Shown here one piece after another: positions 1 to 8,291 of a stretch of 64,000 nt of DNA; within the stretch, counting starts at the first letter, position 1, and every line of letters starts with the position of its first letter. Both the position numbers and the translations under genes were made by a program. The stretch spans positions 186,001 through 250,000 of the forward strand of contig NZ_AQUZ01000003.1 in the NCBI RefSeq assembly GCF_000372465.1. Direction: 5' to 3'. The notes under the pieces were generated by a model. It saw nothing but the letters and a program-made list of their open reading frames with translations, was not told where the DNA came from and did not search any database. The DNA is from Kribbella catacumbae DSM 19601. GTDB lineage: Bacteria; Actinomycetota; Actinomycetes; Propionibacteriales; Kribbellaceae.

Positions 1-1
1 G

Positions 2-124
2 AACGTGATCGTGCCGGATGGCGTGCAGATCGGTGTCGACCCGGATCAGGACCGCGAACGCGGCTTCACCGTCAGCAAAGGCGGCGTGACAGCCATCGGC
101 AAGGGCACGGTCATCGCCCCGTGA
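2..124 (+). CDS. glgC: Glucose-1-phosphate adenylyltransferase, C-terminal end (partial)
   Basis: Only the last 40 codons are in the window. The tail reads [20 protein letters not shown] and ends in GKGTVIAP, the typical C-terminus of bacterial GlgC, the left-handed beta-helix enzyme that makes ADP-glucose from glucose-1-phosphate and ATP for glycogen synthesis. Its TGA overlaps the GTG of the kynureninase gene in a GTGA junction, so the two may be translationally coupled although they are unrelated in metabolism. The identification rests on the C-terminal pattern alone. Confidence 0.8.
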   Translation, partial: NVIVPDGVQIGVDPDQDRERGFTVSKGGVTAIGKGTVIAP

Positions 125-1392
125 GTTCGGCTGAGGCTGAGGCGAAGGCGCTCGATGCCGGCGATCCGGGGCATCGGGAGCTGTTCGACATTCCGCCGGC
201 GGATGGTGGCGCCTTCCCGGAGGTCGCGTACTTCGCCGGCAACTCGCTCGGGTTGCGGCCGAAGGCGACGCGGGTGGAGCTGCTCGCGGATCTCGACTCG
301 TGGGCCGAGCTCGGCGTCGAGGGGCATCTTGACGCGGCCCGGCCGTGGTTGCCGTACCACTCGTTGCTGACCGGGCCGGCTGCCCGGCTGGTCGGGGCGC
401 TGGAGAGCGAGACCGTGGTGATGAACTCGCTGACGGTCAACCTGCATCTGCTGATGGTGTCCTTCTACCGGCCGGCTCCGGACCGCTTCAAGATCGTGAT
501 CGAGGATTCGGCGTTCCCGTCGGACAGCTACGCAGTACGGTCGCAGGCTCGGTTCCATGGGTTCTCGCCTGATGAGGCGGTCGTGCGGCTCCGGCCGCGG
601 CCCGGTGAGGATGTACTGCGTACCGCGGATGTCGTCGAGCGGATCAGCGACCCGGATGTGGCACTCGTGCTGCTCGGCGGGGTGAACTATCTGACCGGCG
701 AGCTGATGGACATCCCGGCGATCACCGCGGCCGGTCGTGCGGCAGGCGCCGTCGTAGGCTGGGACCTCGCGCATGCGGCCGGGAACGTGCCGTTGTCCTT
801 GCACGAGTGGGATGTGGACTTCGCCGCCTGGTGCTCGTACAAGTACCTCAACTCCGGGCCTGGTGCGCTCGCCGGGGTTTTCGTTCATGAGCGGCATCTC
901 GATGCTCCGTTGCAGCGGTTCGAGGGTTGGTGGAGCACCGACGCGGCCAGTCGTTTCGAGATGGCTGCGGAGTCGCGTCCGCCCGCGTCCGCCGATGCCT
1001 GGCAGGTGTCGAACCCGCCGATCTTCTCGATGAGCCCGGTGCGGACGTCGCTCGAGTTGTTCGACCAGGTCGGCATCGGAGTACTCCGCGAACGCAGTCT
1101 GCGGCTGACGGCGTACCTGGAATCGCTGCTGGCTCTCATCACCCCGACCAGGCAGTTGCAGGTGATCACCCCTACCGATCCTTCGCGACGGGGCGCTCAG
1201 CTCTCGTTGCGCATCGGCGGTGGTCTGCGCGCCGGGGAGCTGGCGAAGGTGCTTCGCTTCGAGTTCGGAGTGATTGCTGACGCCCGCGAGCCCGACGTAC
1301 TGCGGCTGGCGCCTGTGCCGCTCTACTCGCTGTACCACGACTGCTGGCGCGCAGTACAAGCGCTGGCCGAGGCTGTCCCGGAGAATGCATGA
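121..1392 (+). CDS. kynU: Kynureninase
   Basis: A 423-residue PLP-dependent fold-type I enzyme that cleaves kynurenine or 3-hydroxykynurenine to (hydroxy)anthranilate and alanine. Visible signatures are [11 protein letters not shown] near residue 39, the cofactor-binding WDLAHAAGN segment (Asp215) and the Schiff-base motif [12 protein letters not shown] with Lys241. Length matches the family. The GTG start overlaps the glgC stop, and the stop overlaps the next start (ATGA). Since a kynurenine 3-monooxygenase follows directly, the physiological substrate is probably 3-hydroxykynurenine. Confidence 0.95.
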   Translation: MSSAEAEAKALDAGDPGHRELFDIPPADGGAFPEVAYFAGNSLGLRPKATRVELLADLDSWAELGVEGHLDAARPWLPYHSLLTGPAARLVGALESETVVMNSLTVNLHLLMVSFYRPAPDRFKIVIEDSAFPSDSYAVRSQARFHGFSPDEAVVRLRPRPGEDVLRTADVVERISDPDVALVLLGGVNYLTGELMDIPAITAAGRAAGAVVGWDLAHAAGNVPLSLHEWDVDFAAWCSYKYLNSGPGALAGVFVHERHLDAPLQRFEGWWSTDAASRFEMAAESRPPASADAWQVSNPPIFSMSPVRTSLELFDQVGIGVLRERSLRLTAYLESLLALITPTRQLQVITPTDPSRRGAQLSLRIGGGLRAGELAKVLRFEFGVIADAREPDVLRLAPVPLYSLYHDCWRAVQALAEAVPENA

Positions 1393-2708
1393 GCGAGCGT
1401 GTTGCCATCGTCGGTGCCGGTCTGGCCGGGAGCCTGCTCGGGTGCTACCTGGCGCGACGCGGGTTGTCGGTCACCCTGTACGAGCGCCGGGCGGATCCGC
1501 GAGCCGGGCAGCCCGAGCGTGGCCGATCGATCAACCTGGCGATCTCCGAGCGCGGGCTGGACGCGTTGCGGCGGATCGGGCTGGTCGACCAGGTGATGGC
1601 CGACGCGTTGCCGATGAAGGGGCGGATGATCCATCCGGTCGAGGGGCCGCTGGACTTCCAGCAGTACAGCGCCTCGGGGGAGCGGGCGATCAACTCGATC
1701 AGCCGCGGGACGCTGAACAACGCGCTGCTCGACGCGGCTACGGCGGCGCCCGGGGTGGAGGTGCTGTTCGAGCACCGGCTGGTGGAGCTGGACTCGGCTT
1801 CGGGGGCGATGGTTTTCGAGACGCCTGCGGGCAAGGTGAAGGCGACGGCGGACGTCGTACTGGGTGCTGATGGTGCCGGGTCGGCGGTCCGGGAGCAGTT
1901 GCTCGCCGAGGGTGCCGTGGGCGAGGACGTCGACTTCCTGGACTACGGGTACAAGGAGTTGAGCATCCCTGCGGTGGATGGGTCGTTCGCGCTGGATCCC
2001 GGTGCGTTGCACATCTGGCCGCGCGGTACGTCGATGATGATCGCGCTGCCGAACCCGGATCGGTCCTTCACCTGCACGTTGTTCTGGCCGGCCGGGAGTT
2101 TCGATGCCTTGAGCAACCGGGAGTCGATCGAGCAGCACTTCCGCGAGCACTATCCGGATCTGTTGCCGATGGCACCTTCGCTGGTGGACGACTACCTGCA
2201 CAACCCGGTCGGCGTACTGGGCACGGTGCACACCCAACCCTGGCAGGCGCACGGCCGTACTGCGCTGATCGGCGACGCGGCCCACGCGATCGTCCCGTTC
2301 TACGGCCAGGGCGCGAACTGCGCCTTCGAAGACGTGGTCGAACTCGACCGCTGCCTAGCCGACACCGGCGGCTCCTGGGCCCGCGCCCTGCCTCTCTACG
2401 AACACCGCCGCCGCGAAAACACCGAGGCCATCGCTTCAATGGCGCTCGACAACTTCGTAGAAATGCGCGACAAGGTCGCCTCCCCAGCCTTCCGCCTGGG
2501 CAAACGCATCGAACACACCCTGGAACGAGCCCTCCCCGGCCGCTACGTCTCCCGCTACGAACTAGTCTCCTTCACCACCACCCCCTACGCCGAAGTCCAC
2601 CAACGAGTCCACCGCCAACACCAATTCCTAGCCGCCGCAGTCCTACTCGGAGCAGCCGTACTAGGCGCCGCCACCCGAATAGCCCGCTCCGGCCGGAGAA
2701 CGCCATGA
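1389..2708 (+). CDS. kmo: Kynurenine 3-monooxygenase (FAD-dependent)
   Basis: 439 residues. The N-terminal dinucleotide-binding motif VAIVGAGLAGSLLGCYLA (about residues 5-22) and the second FAD motif LIGDAAHAIVPFYGQGANCA mark an aromatic hydroxylase; RSINLAIS is characteristic of KMO rather than other salicylate-hydroxylase relatives. It hydroxylates L-kynurenine to 3-hydroxykynurenine with NADPH and O2. The last 30 residues form a hydrophobic helix followed by Arg residues, like the C-terminal membrane anchor of eukaryotic KMO, so membrane association is likely. ATGA overlaps at both ends place it in the middle of a three-gene operon. Confidence 0.95.
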   Translation: MSERVAIVGAGLAGSLLGCYLARRGLSVTLYERRADPRAGQPERGRSINLAISERGLDALRRIGLVDQVMADALPMKGRMIHPVEGPLDFQQYSASGERAINSISRGTLNNALLDAATAAPGVEVLFEHRLVELDSASGAMVFETPAGKVKATADVVLGADGAGSAVREQLLAEGAVGEDVDFLDYGYKELSIPAVDGSFALDPGALHIWPRGTSMMIALPNPDRSFTCTLFWPAGSFDALSNRESIEQHFREHYPDLLPMAPSLVDDYLHNPVGVLGTVHTQPWQAHGRTALIGDAAHAIVPFYGQGANCAFEDVVELDRCLADTGGSWARALPLYEHRRRENTEAIASMALDNFVEMRDKVASPAFRLGKRIEHTLERALPGRYVSRYELVSFTTTPYAEVHQRVHRQHQFLAAAVLLGAAVLGAATRIARSGRRTP

Positions 2709-4213
2709 GTGCGGGGTTGTGGCAGCCGGGGCTGTTGACTGGGCAGCCTGAGTCTGTCGGCCTGCTAAAGAACTTCGTTGACGGCTCCTTTGTCGAAGGC
2801 GGCTCGACCTTCGCGAAGTTCAGTCCGGTGACGGGGGAGCAGATCTTTGAAGTAGCTGAAGCGGATGCGGCGGCGGTAGATGCAGCCGTGTTGGCGGCTA
2901 AGGCAGCGCTCAAAGGTCCCTGGGGGCGGATGAGTGAGCACGAGCGGGCGGTCGTGCTCCGACGGGTGGCTGACGAACTGGAGCGGCGCTTCGACGACCT
3001 GGTCGCCGCCGAGGTGGGCGACACCGGCAAGTCGATCAGCCAGGCGCGCACGCTCGACATCCCTCGCGGCGCGGCGAACTTCCGCTCCTTCGCGGACTTC
3101 GCGACCACCGCCTCCACCGAGTCCTTCACGACCGTCCTCGCCGACGGCCGCCGAGCGCTGAACTACGCCGTCCGCAAGCCGGTCGGCGTGGTCGCGATCA
3201 TCGTGCCCTGGAACCTCCCACTCCTGTTGCTCACCTGGAAGGTGGCGCCGGCGCTTGCCTGCGGCAACACTGTGGTGGTGAAGCCTTCGGAGGAAACCCC
3301 CTCCTCGGCAACCGTTCTCGCCGAGGTGATGGCCGCGGCCGGCGTACCGCCCGGGGTCTTCAACCTCGTGCACGGCTTCGGCCCGTCCTCCGCCGGCGAG
3401 TTCCTCACCAAGCACCCGGGCGTCGACGCGATCACCTTCACCGGCGAATCCGCCACCGGTACGGCGATCGCCAAGGTCGCCGCCGACGGCGTGAAAGCGG
3501 TCTCCTTCGAACTGGGCGGCAAGAACGCCGGCCTGATCTTCGCCGACGCCGACCTGGACGCGGCAGTCGAAGGATCCGTCCGCTCGGTCTTCACCAACGG
3601 CGGCCAGGTCTGCCTGTGCACCGAGAGGCTCTACGTCGAACGGCCGATCTTCGACGAGTTCTGCACCCGCCTGGCCGCCCGCGCCGCCGAACTCACCTTC
3701 GGCTGGCCCTCCGACGAGGCGACGGCCAACATGCCGCTGATCTCCAAGACCCATCGCGACAAGGTCCTCTCGTACTACGACCTGGCCCGCGCCGAAGGAG
3801 CCGAGGTGCTCACCGGCGGCGGCGTACCGGCGTTCGGTGATGCCCGAAACGGTGGTTGCTATGTGCAACCAACCGTGGTCACCAGCCTGCCCCCGGATGC
3901 CCGGACCAACACCGAGGAGATCTTCGGCCCGATCTGCCACATCGCGCCGTTCGACACCGAGGACGAGGCTTTCGCGCTGGCCAACAACAGCCAGTACGGG
4001 CTGGCGGCAACGGTCTGGACCCGCGACGTCGGCCGCGCCCACCGGGCCGGCGCGGAGCTGGAGGTGGGCATCGTCTGGGTGAACACCTGGTTCCTCCGCG
4101 ACCTCCGCACCCCCTTCGGCGGCACCAAGCTCTCCGGCATCGGCCGCGAAGGCGGCAACCACTCCCTCCACTTCTACTCAGAACTAACCAACGTCTGCGT
4201 GGAGCTGTCATGA
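2705..4213 (+). CDS. Aldehyde dehydrogenase, probable 2-aminomuconate-6-semialdehyde dehydrogenase
   Basis: A 502-residue NAD-dependent aldehyde dehydrogenase. The oxyanion Asn170 (VPWNLPLLL), general base Glu269 in FELGGKNAG and nucleophile Cys303 in GGQVCLCTERL are all present. Substrate is inferred from context: it is the third gene of an operon with kynureninase and KMO, and the next operon has HAO, ACMS decarboxylase and a RidA deaminase, so it should oxidise 2-aminomuconate semialdehyde to 2-aminomuconate. The first 20 residues are an extension before the ALDH core. Sequence alone does not exclude another semialdehyde. Confidence 0.9.
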   Translation: MSAGLWQPGLLTGQPESVGLLKNFVDGSFVEGGSTFAKFSPVTGEQIFEVAEADAAAVDAAVLAAKAALKGPWGRMSEHERAVVLRRVADELERRFDDLVAAEVGDTGKSISQARTLDIPRGAANFRSFADFATTASTESFTTVLADGRRALNYAVRKPVGVVAIIVPWNLPLLLLTWKVAPALACGNTVVVKPSEETPSSATVLAEVMAAAGVPPGVFNLVHGFGPSSAGEFLTKHPGVDAITFTGESATGTAIAKVAADGVKAVSFELGGKNAGLIFADADLDAAVEGSVRSVFTNGGQVCLCTERLYVERPIFDEFCTRLAARAAELTFGWPSDEATANMPLISKTHRDKVLSYYDLARAEGAEVLTGGGVPAFGDARNGGCYVQPTVVTSLPPDARTNTEEIFGPICHIAPFDTEDEAFALANNSQYGLAATVWTRDVGRAHRAGAELEVGIVWVNTWFLRDLRTPFGGTKLSGIGREGGNHSLHFYSELTNVCVELS

Positions 4214-4220
4214 GGGCGCC

Positions 4221-4251
4221 AAAAAAAGACCCGGCCCACGAGGGGCCGGGT
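4221..4251 (-). terminator. Rho-independent terminator for the minus-strand NYN gene
   Basis: A 9-bp GC-rich stem (ACCCGGCCC pairing with GGGCCGGGT, 5-base loop) is followed, on the minus strand, by seven T residues. It lies 26 bases past the stop of the NYN gene and 8 bases past the stop of the convergent aldehyde dehydrogenase; the T tract shows that it is oriented for the minus-strand transcript, although the hairpin could also stop the plus-strand operon. Confidence 0.85.
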
Positions 4252-4277
4252 GCGTTATGAGTGCATCGTACTACAGC

Positions 4278-4664
4278 TCACCAGCCGGACGGTTTGGTAT
4301 AGCGGCCGGCGGGGTCCCGAAGTTGGTGGACCTGAAAGTCTCTCGGGGTGAGCTTGCGCCACCAGTGCCGGCCGGCGCCGGTGATGTACTTGCCGTACTC
4401 GATGTAGTCGACACTTCCGGCTGCGACCAGCGCTTTGAGATAGACATCCTGCTCGGCGAATCCGGCGGGGTTGAAGGACTGGTCGATTCTGGCTGTGCAG
4501 TAGACGATTCGATCGACGACAGCGCCTGTCCAGCTCTGTTGTTCCGCGACAATCGTCGACACCAGGGCGCGGATATCGAGCCAGCGCCAGCCTGGCGTTT
4601 TGCCCAACTGATGCCAGCCTCCGTAGTTCAGATTGTAACCGTCGATGTATACGCCAACTCGCAT
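4278..4664 (-). CDS. Short NYN-domain (PIN-like) protein, apparently internally deleted
   Basis: 128 residues. The N-terminus MRVGVYIDGYNLNYGG with the acidic residue of the NYN/LabA nuclease core, and the VDRIVYCTARID strand, are clear. The C-terminus (HWWRKLTPRDFQVHQL, ending TKPSGW) resembles the true C-terminus of actinobacterial NYN proteins, which from memory run to about 230-250 residues. What is missing is the middle, including the usual KGSDVN and SNDSDL acidic motifs, so this looks like an in-frame internal deletion near residues 92-97 rather than a 3' truncation. Catalytic activity is therefore doubtful. It sits alone on the minus strand between two kynurenine operons, with its own terminator. 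Confidence 0.75.
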   Translation of the reverse strand: MRVGVYIDGYNLNYGGWHQLGKTPGWRWLDIRALVSTIVAEQQSWTGAVVDRIVYCTARIDQSFNPAGFAEQDVYLKALVAAGSVDYIEYGKYITGAGRHWWRKLTPRDFQVHQLRDPAGRYTKPSGW

Positions 4665-4735
4665 AGTGACGAACCCTGCCGTCGGGCGAGGACAGAAAGC
4701 GTGGTCGAGGGCCCGGCTGTGGACGGAGAGGTCTC

Positions 4736-5188
4736 ATGAGGTCTACGGCGAAGCTGGTCGCGGGGAAGGCGAAGCCGCGGGGGCGGTTCCCGCATGTGAA
4801 GGTGGCGAACGGGCTCGCGTATGTCTCGGGGACGTCTAGCCGGTTGCCGGACAACACGATCGCGGGGGCGTCGGTCGACGAGTTCGGGACAACCACCCTC
4901 GACATCCGGGTGCAGACGCGGGCGGTGCTGGAGAACATCCGGGACATCCTGGCGGCGGTCGATGCCGGGCTTGAGGATCTGGTCAGTCTGACGACGTACC
5001 TGGTGTCGATGAACGACTTCGGTGGCTACAACGAGGTCTACGGCGAGTACTTCGACGAGACCGGGCCGGCGCGTACGACGGTCGCAGTACATCAACTGCC
5101 GCATCCTCAGCTTTTGATCGAGATTCAGGCAATTGCGGCCCTCCCGGCAAACCAACACAGTCCGCAAAACACTGGAGAGGTGAAGTGA
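4736..5188 (+). CDS. RidA-family deaminase, probable 2-aminomuconate deaminase
   Basis: 150 residues of the YjgF/YER057c/UK114 trimeric fold. The VSGTSSR strand, the [15 protein letters not shown] segment and [20 protein letters not shown] carry the conserved Arg and Glu of active RidA enzymes. RidA members hydrolyse enamines and imines; in bacterial 2-nitrobenzoate and tryptophan meta-cleavage pathways a member converts 2-aminomuconate to 4-oxalocrotonate, which fits the neighbours exactly. It is the first gene of the second kynurenine operon, preceded by GGAGAGG, and its stop overlaps the dioxygenase start. General reactive-enamine protection is the alternative role. Confidence 0.85.
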   Translation: MRSTAKLVAGKAKPRGRFPHVKVANGLAYVSGTSSRLPDNTIAGASVDEFGTTTLDIRVQTRAVLENIRDILAAVDAGLEDLVSLTTYLVSMNDFGGYNEVYGEYFDETGPARTTVAVHQLPHPQLLIEIQAIAALPANQHSPQNTGEVK

Positions 5189-5706
5189 TGGCGAATCTGG
5201 AGTCGACGAACTTCCCGGAGTGGATCGAGCAGAACAAGCACCTGCTGAAGCCACCGGTGGGCAACAAACAGATGTTCCCGACCGGCGACGACTTCATCAC
5301 CATGGTGGTCGGTGGGCCGAACCAGCGGAGCGACTTCCACGTCGACCCGTACGAGGAGTTCTTCTACCAGATCAAGGGCACGATGCACGTCGACGTGATG
5401 ACGGACGACGGGCCGGGCCGGGTGGACATCAACGAGGGCGAGATGTGGGTGCTGCCGCGCAACATGCCGCACTCGCCGCAGCGGGACGCGGACTCGATCG
5501 GCCTGGTGATCGAGCGAGTCCGCGAGCCGGGCACGCTGGAGAAGTTCCGCTGGTACTGCGCCAACTGCAACGCCATCGTGCACGAGGTCGAGCTGCAGGT
5601 GACCGACATCGTCGCGGACCTGCCGCCGGTCTTCAAAGCCTTCTACGAAAGCGAAGACGCCCGTACCTGTCCCGAGTGCGGCACCGTTCACCCAGGCAAG
5701 GGCTGA
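5188..5706 (+). CDS. nbaC: 3-Hydroxyanthranilate 3,4-dioxygenase
   Basis: 172 residues from the ATG at 5188, chosen because GGAGAGG lies about 8 bases upstream; a GTG at 5185 would add one residue. It is a cupin Fe(II) ring-cleaving enzyme giving 2-amino-3-carboxymuconate semialdehyde. Iron ligands are visible as His51, Glu57 and His95, with Arg47 positioned to bind the carboxylate. The C-terminal rubredoxin-like metal site of the bacterial type is complete (Cys124, Cys127, Cys161, Cys164). TGATG overlap with the next gene. Confidence 0.96.
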   Translation: MANLESTNFPEWIEQNKHLLKPPVGNKQMFPTGDDFITMVVGGPNQRSDFHVDPYEEFFYQIKGTMHVDVMTDDGPGRVDINEGEMWVLPRNMPHSPQRDADSIGLVIERVREPGTLEKFRWYCANCNAIVHEVELQVTDIVADLPPVFKAFYESEDARTCPECGTVHPGKG

Positions 5707-6704
5707 TGCGGACGGTCGACGTCCACACCCACCTGGTCCCGAAGGGCTGGCCGGACCTCGCCCAGGCCTGCGGCGGGGACGGCTGGCCGTGGTTGCGGGT
5801 CGACTCCGAGCGGGACGCGATGATCATGGTCGGCGAGAGCGAGTTCCGGCCGATCGGGGCGCAGGCTTGGGATCCCGCCACCCGGCGCGCGGATATGGAT
5901 GCCGATGGCATCGAGTTGCAGGTGGTCTCGCCGACGCCGGTGTTCTTCGCCTATGAGCGGCCGGCGGACCAGGCGGTCAAGGTGGCGCGGATCTTCAACG
6001 ACCTGACGTTGGAGACGCTTGCCGGTGACAACAGACTCGTACCGTTCTGCCAGGTACCGTTACAGGATCCGGACGCTGCCTGCGCGGAAGTCGATCGTTG
6101 CCTGGCCGCCGGGCATGCCGGGGTCGAGATCGGCAACCACGTCGGCGACAAGGATCTCGACGACGCCGGGATCGTTGCCTTCCTCAAGCATTGCGCCGAG
6201 GTCGGCGCGCCGGTCCTGGTGCATCCGTGGGACATGCCGGGCGGGCCACGGCTCGACCGGTGGATGGCTCGCTGGCTGACCGGGATGCCCGCGGAGACCC
6301 ATCTGTCCTTGCTGGCAATGATTCTGGGCGGTGCGTTCGACGAGTTGCCCGAGTCGTTGCGGATCTGCTTCGCCCACGGTGGTGGGAGTTTCGCCTTCTG
6401 GCTGGGCCGGGTGGAGAACGCCTGGCAGCGCCGTGGCGACGTAGTACGGGGGAAGTCTCAGCATCCGCCAAGCCACTATCTCGGGCGGTTCTCTGTGGAT
6501 ACTGTGGTGTTTGAGCAACCAGCATTGCGGTTACTGGTTGAGACCCTTGGTGAAGACCAGGTGATGGTTGGCAGTGATTACCCGTATCCGCTCGGTGAGC
6601 GACCGGTCGGAGAGGTTGTCCGGCGGGCCGACTGGCTCTCGGACGGTCAGCAGGTCAAGCTGGCGTCAGAGAACGCCCTGCGTTTCTTGGGCCTAGGTAT
6701 CTGA
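5706..6704 (+). CDS. nbaD: 2-Amino-3-carboxymuconate-6-semialdehyde decarboxylase (ACMSD)
   Basis: 332 residues from the ATG that overlaps the dioxygenase stop. Amidohydrolase superfamily barrel with the metal ligands of ACMSD: VHTHLVP (His7, His9), LVHPWDMPGG (His173), FAHGGGS (His224) and GSDYPYPLGE (Asp291). It decarboxylates ACMS to 2-aminomuconate semialdehyde, diverting the pathway from quinolinate and NAD synthesis into catabolism, which the adjacent aldehyde dehydrogenase and deaminase complete. The reading frame continues open upstream, but that part overlaps the dioxygenase in another frame and is not coding. Confidence 0.96.
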   Translation: MRTVDVHTHLVPKGWPDLAQACGGDGWPWLRVDSERDAMIMVGESEFRPIGAQAWDPATRRADMDADGIELQVVSPTPVFFAYERPADQAVKVARIFNDLTLETLAGDNRLVPFCQVPLQDPDAACAEVDRCLAAGHAGVEIGNHVGDKDLDDAGIVAFLKHCAEVGAPVLVHPWDMPGGPRLDRWMARWLTGMPAETHLSLLAMILGGAFDELPESLRICFAHGGGSFAFWLGRVENAWQRRGDVVRGKSQHPPSHYLGRFSVDTVVFEQPALRLLVETLGEDQVMVGSDYPYPLGERPVGEVVRRADWLSDGQQVKLASENALRFLGLGI

Positions 6705-6716
6705 CTGGGAGGTCTG

Positions 6717-7439
6717 ATGACTGAGGACCGCTCCGTACTGTCGCGTGAGGCACGTGAACCGGACGAGGAGCTGCGGTACGGCGAGCATGCGGACCAGGTG
6801 GTCGACGTCTGGCACGCGAAGGAGTACCGGCCGACGGTCGTGTTCATCCATGGCGGGTTCTGGCGGCCGGAGTACGACCGGACGCATGCCCGCCCGCTCG
6901 GCGAGGCGCTCGCCGACGAAGGGTGGCCGGTGGCATCGATCGAGTACCGGCGCGAACCAGGGCAGCCCGATCTGACCGCCGAGGACATCCGTGACATGCT
7001 CGACAGGTTGCCCGACCTGATGGACCTGCACGCCGGCTTCGTACTGACCGGGCACTCCGCGGGCGGCCACCTGGCTTTGTGGTCGGCGGCAACCTTCAAC
7101 CCGGTACGGCTACGTGGCGTGGTCGCGTTGGCGCCGGTGGCCGACCTGCTGATGGCCGACCGCCTCGGGCTGGACGACAACGCAGTACAGGACTTCCTCG
7201 GCGGCGGCGTCCGCAACGACCTCGACCCAACCCACCTCCCGGCCCCGATCATGCCGGTCTCCATCGTCCACGGCACCACCGACAAGCGGGTCCCGATCGA
7301 AGTATCCGACTCATACATCACGGCCCACCCCACAGCCCGCCTCATCCCGGTCCCTGGCGCAGGCCACTACGACGTGATCGACCCGCGAACCCCCGCCTGG
7401 CACCAGGTAACCGCCGAACTAACCCGCTTCAGCAGCTAA
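6717..7439 (+). CDS. Alpha/beta-hydrolase, probable kynurenine formamidase
   Basis: 240 residues with the HGGFWR oxyanion motif (from His45), nucleophile elbow GHSAGG (Ser114), Asp189 in GTTDKRV and His217 in GAGHYDVIDP, a complete Ser-Asp-His triad. The HGG-W architecture is that of the arylformamidase branch of the hormone-sensitive-lipase/BioH-like hydrolases, which hydrolyse N-formylkynurenine to kynurenine. Being the last gene of the kynurenine operon, 12 bases after ACMSD, supports this strongly. The more common bacterial KynB belongs to an unrelated metal-dependent family, so no symbol is given. Confidence 0.85.
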   Translation: MTEDRSVLSREAREPDEELRYGEHADQVVDVWHAKEYRPTVVFIHGGFWRPEYDRTHARPLGEALADEGWPVASIEYRREPGQPDLTAEDIRDMLDRLPDLMDLHAGFVLTGHSAGGHLALWSAATFNPVRLRGVVALAPVADLLMADRLGLDDNAVQDFLGGGVRNDLDPTHLPAPIMPVSIVHGTTDKRVPIEVSDSYITAHPTARLIPVPGAGHYDVIDPRTPAWHQVTAELTRFSS

Positions 7440-7462
7440 CGCCTGGCCGGGAGGGTCAGGCG
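7440..7462. terminator. Bidirectional hairpin between convergent genes
   Basis: CGCCTGGCC pairs with the following GGTCAGGCG (one G-T pair) immediately after the formamidase stop and overlapping the last codons of the minus-strand methyltransferase. There is no T tract on either side, so termination strength is uncertain. Confidence 0.5.
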
Positions 7463-8145
7463 CGTTTGACGGCGGCTAGGAGGCCGTTGCTGGTGGGGAG
7501 GAGGGCTGAGGTCAGGTCGTCGTTGTCGCGGATGGCCCTGATCAGGTCGCGGACGGCGGTGGTGTCGGGGTCGCGGTGGGACGGGTCGGCGACTCGGCCG
7601 CGGAGGAGGGCGTTGTCGAAGGCGACGACGCCGCCGGGGCGGAGGAGGCGCAGGGCCTCGTGCAGGTACGCCGTGTACTCGCGCTTGTCCGCGTCGCAGA
7701 AGACCAGATCGTAGTGGCCGTCGGTGAGCCGGGTGACCACGTCCAGCGCGGAGCCGGCGATCAGGCGGAAGCGGTTGGACGGGATGCCGGCGTCCAGGAA
7801 GGTCTTGCGGGCCAGGCGCTGGTTCTCCGCGTCGAGGTCCACGGTGGTCAGCGTGCCGTCGGAGCGCATGCCGCGAAGCAGCGCGAGGCCGGAGACACCC
7901 GTACCGGTACCGATCTCGACGACCGCCTTCGCACCCGCCGCGGCGGCCAGCATGCTCAGCGCGGAGGCCGCGCCCGGGCCGATCGAGGAGATGCCACTGT
8001 CCTCGGCGCTCGCCCGCGCACCGGTGACGACCTCGTCTTCACCGGTGTAGTCCTCGGCGTAGGCCCAGGACGTGGGGTCGATGCCCGTGGCGATGATGCC
8101 CTCCTTGATCGATGCCGCTGCGGTACTCATCCCTGCGCTGGTCAT
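7456..8145 (-). CDS. Class I SAM-dependent O-methyltransferase
   Basis: 229 residues of the caffeoyl-CoA/catechol O-methyltransferase-like family. Motif I is VVEIGTGTGVSGLALL, followed by TTVDLDAENQ and the metal-site region DLVFCDADKREY. In mycobacteria a close homologue (Rv1220c, from memory) lies next to and divergent from sigE, and here sigE follows about 6.5 kb downstream, so this gene marks the edge of that conserved block. The substrate is unknown. Start is taken at the first ATG; a second ATG five codons in is an alternative, and neither has a strong ribosome site. Confidence 0.9.
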   Translation of the reverse strand: MTSAGMSTAAASIKEGIIATGIDPTSWAYAEDYTGEDEVVTGARASAEDSGISSIGPGAASALSMLAAAAGAKAVVEIGTGTGVSGLALLRGMRSDGTLTTVDLDAENQRLARKTFLDAGIPSNRFRLIAGSALDVVTRLTDGHYDLVFCDADKREYTAYLHEALRLLRPGGVVAFDNALLRGRVADPSHRDPDTTAVRDLIRAIRDNDDLTSALLPTSNGLLAAVKRA

Positions 8146-8291
8146 ATATGGCGAAGCCTAGCGTCCCGAGGCGTCCGCTCAGCGCCTCCCGCGCGGAGGT
8201 TGCGCACTCCTGCTCGTAACTTGGGCCCCCGAGCAGATATGATCGTGTTGACTAGGCAGCAATCACCCGTCGAAGGAGGTACGAGCAGATG

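Noticed and set aside
46-1359. Long minus-strand open frame opposite kynureninase
   Set aside because: Arg/Gln/His-rich composition typical of an antisense shadow in high-GC DNA; no domain, and the plus-strand kynureninase is unambiguous.
4257-4739. 160-codon plus-strand frame opposite the NYN gene
   Set aside because: It starts inside the terminator hairpin, has no ribosome site or family character, and the opposite strand encodes a recognisable NYN N-terminus.
5220-5705. 162-codon upstream extension of ACMSD
   Set aside because: It overlaps the dioxygenase in another frame and is Arg/Gly-rich; the ATG at 5706 fits the family N-terminus.
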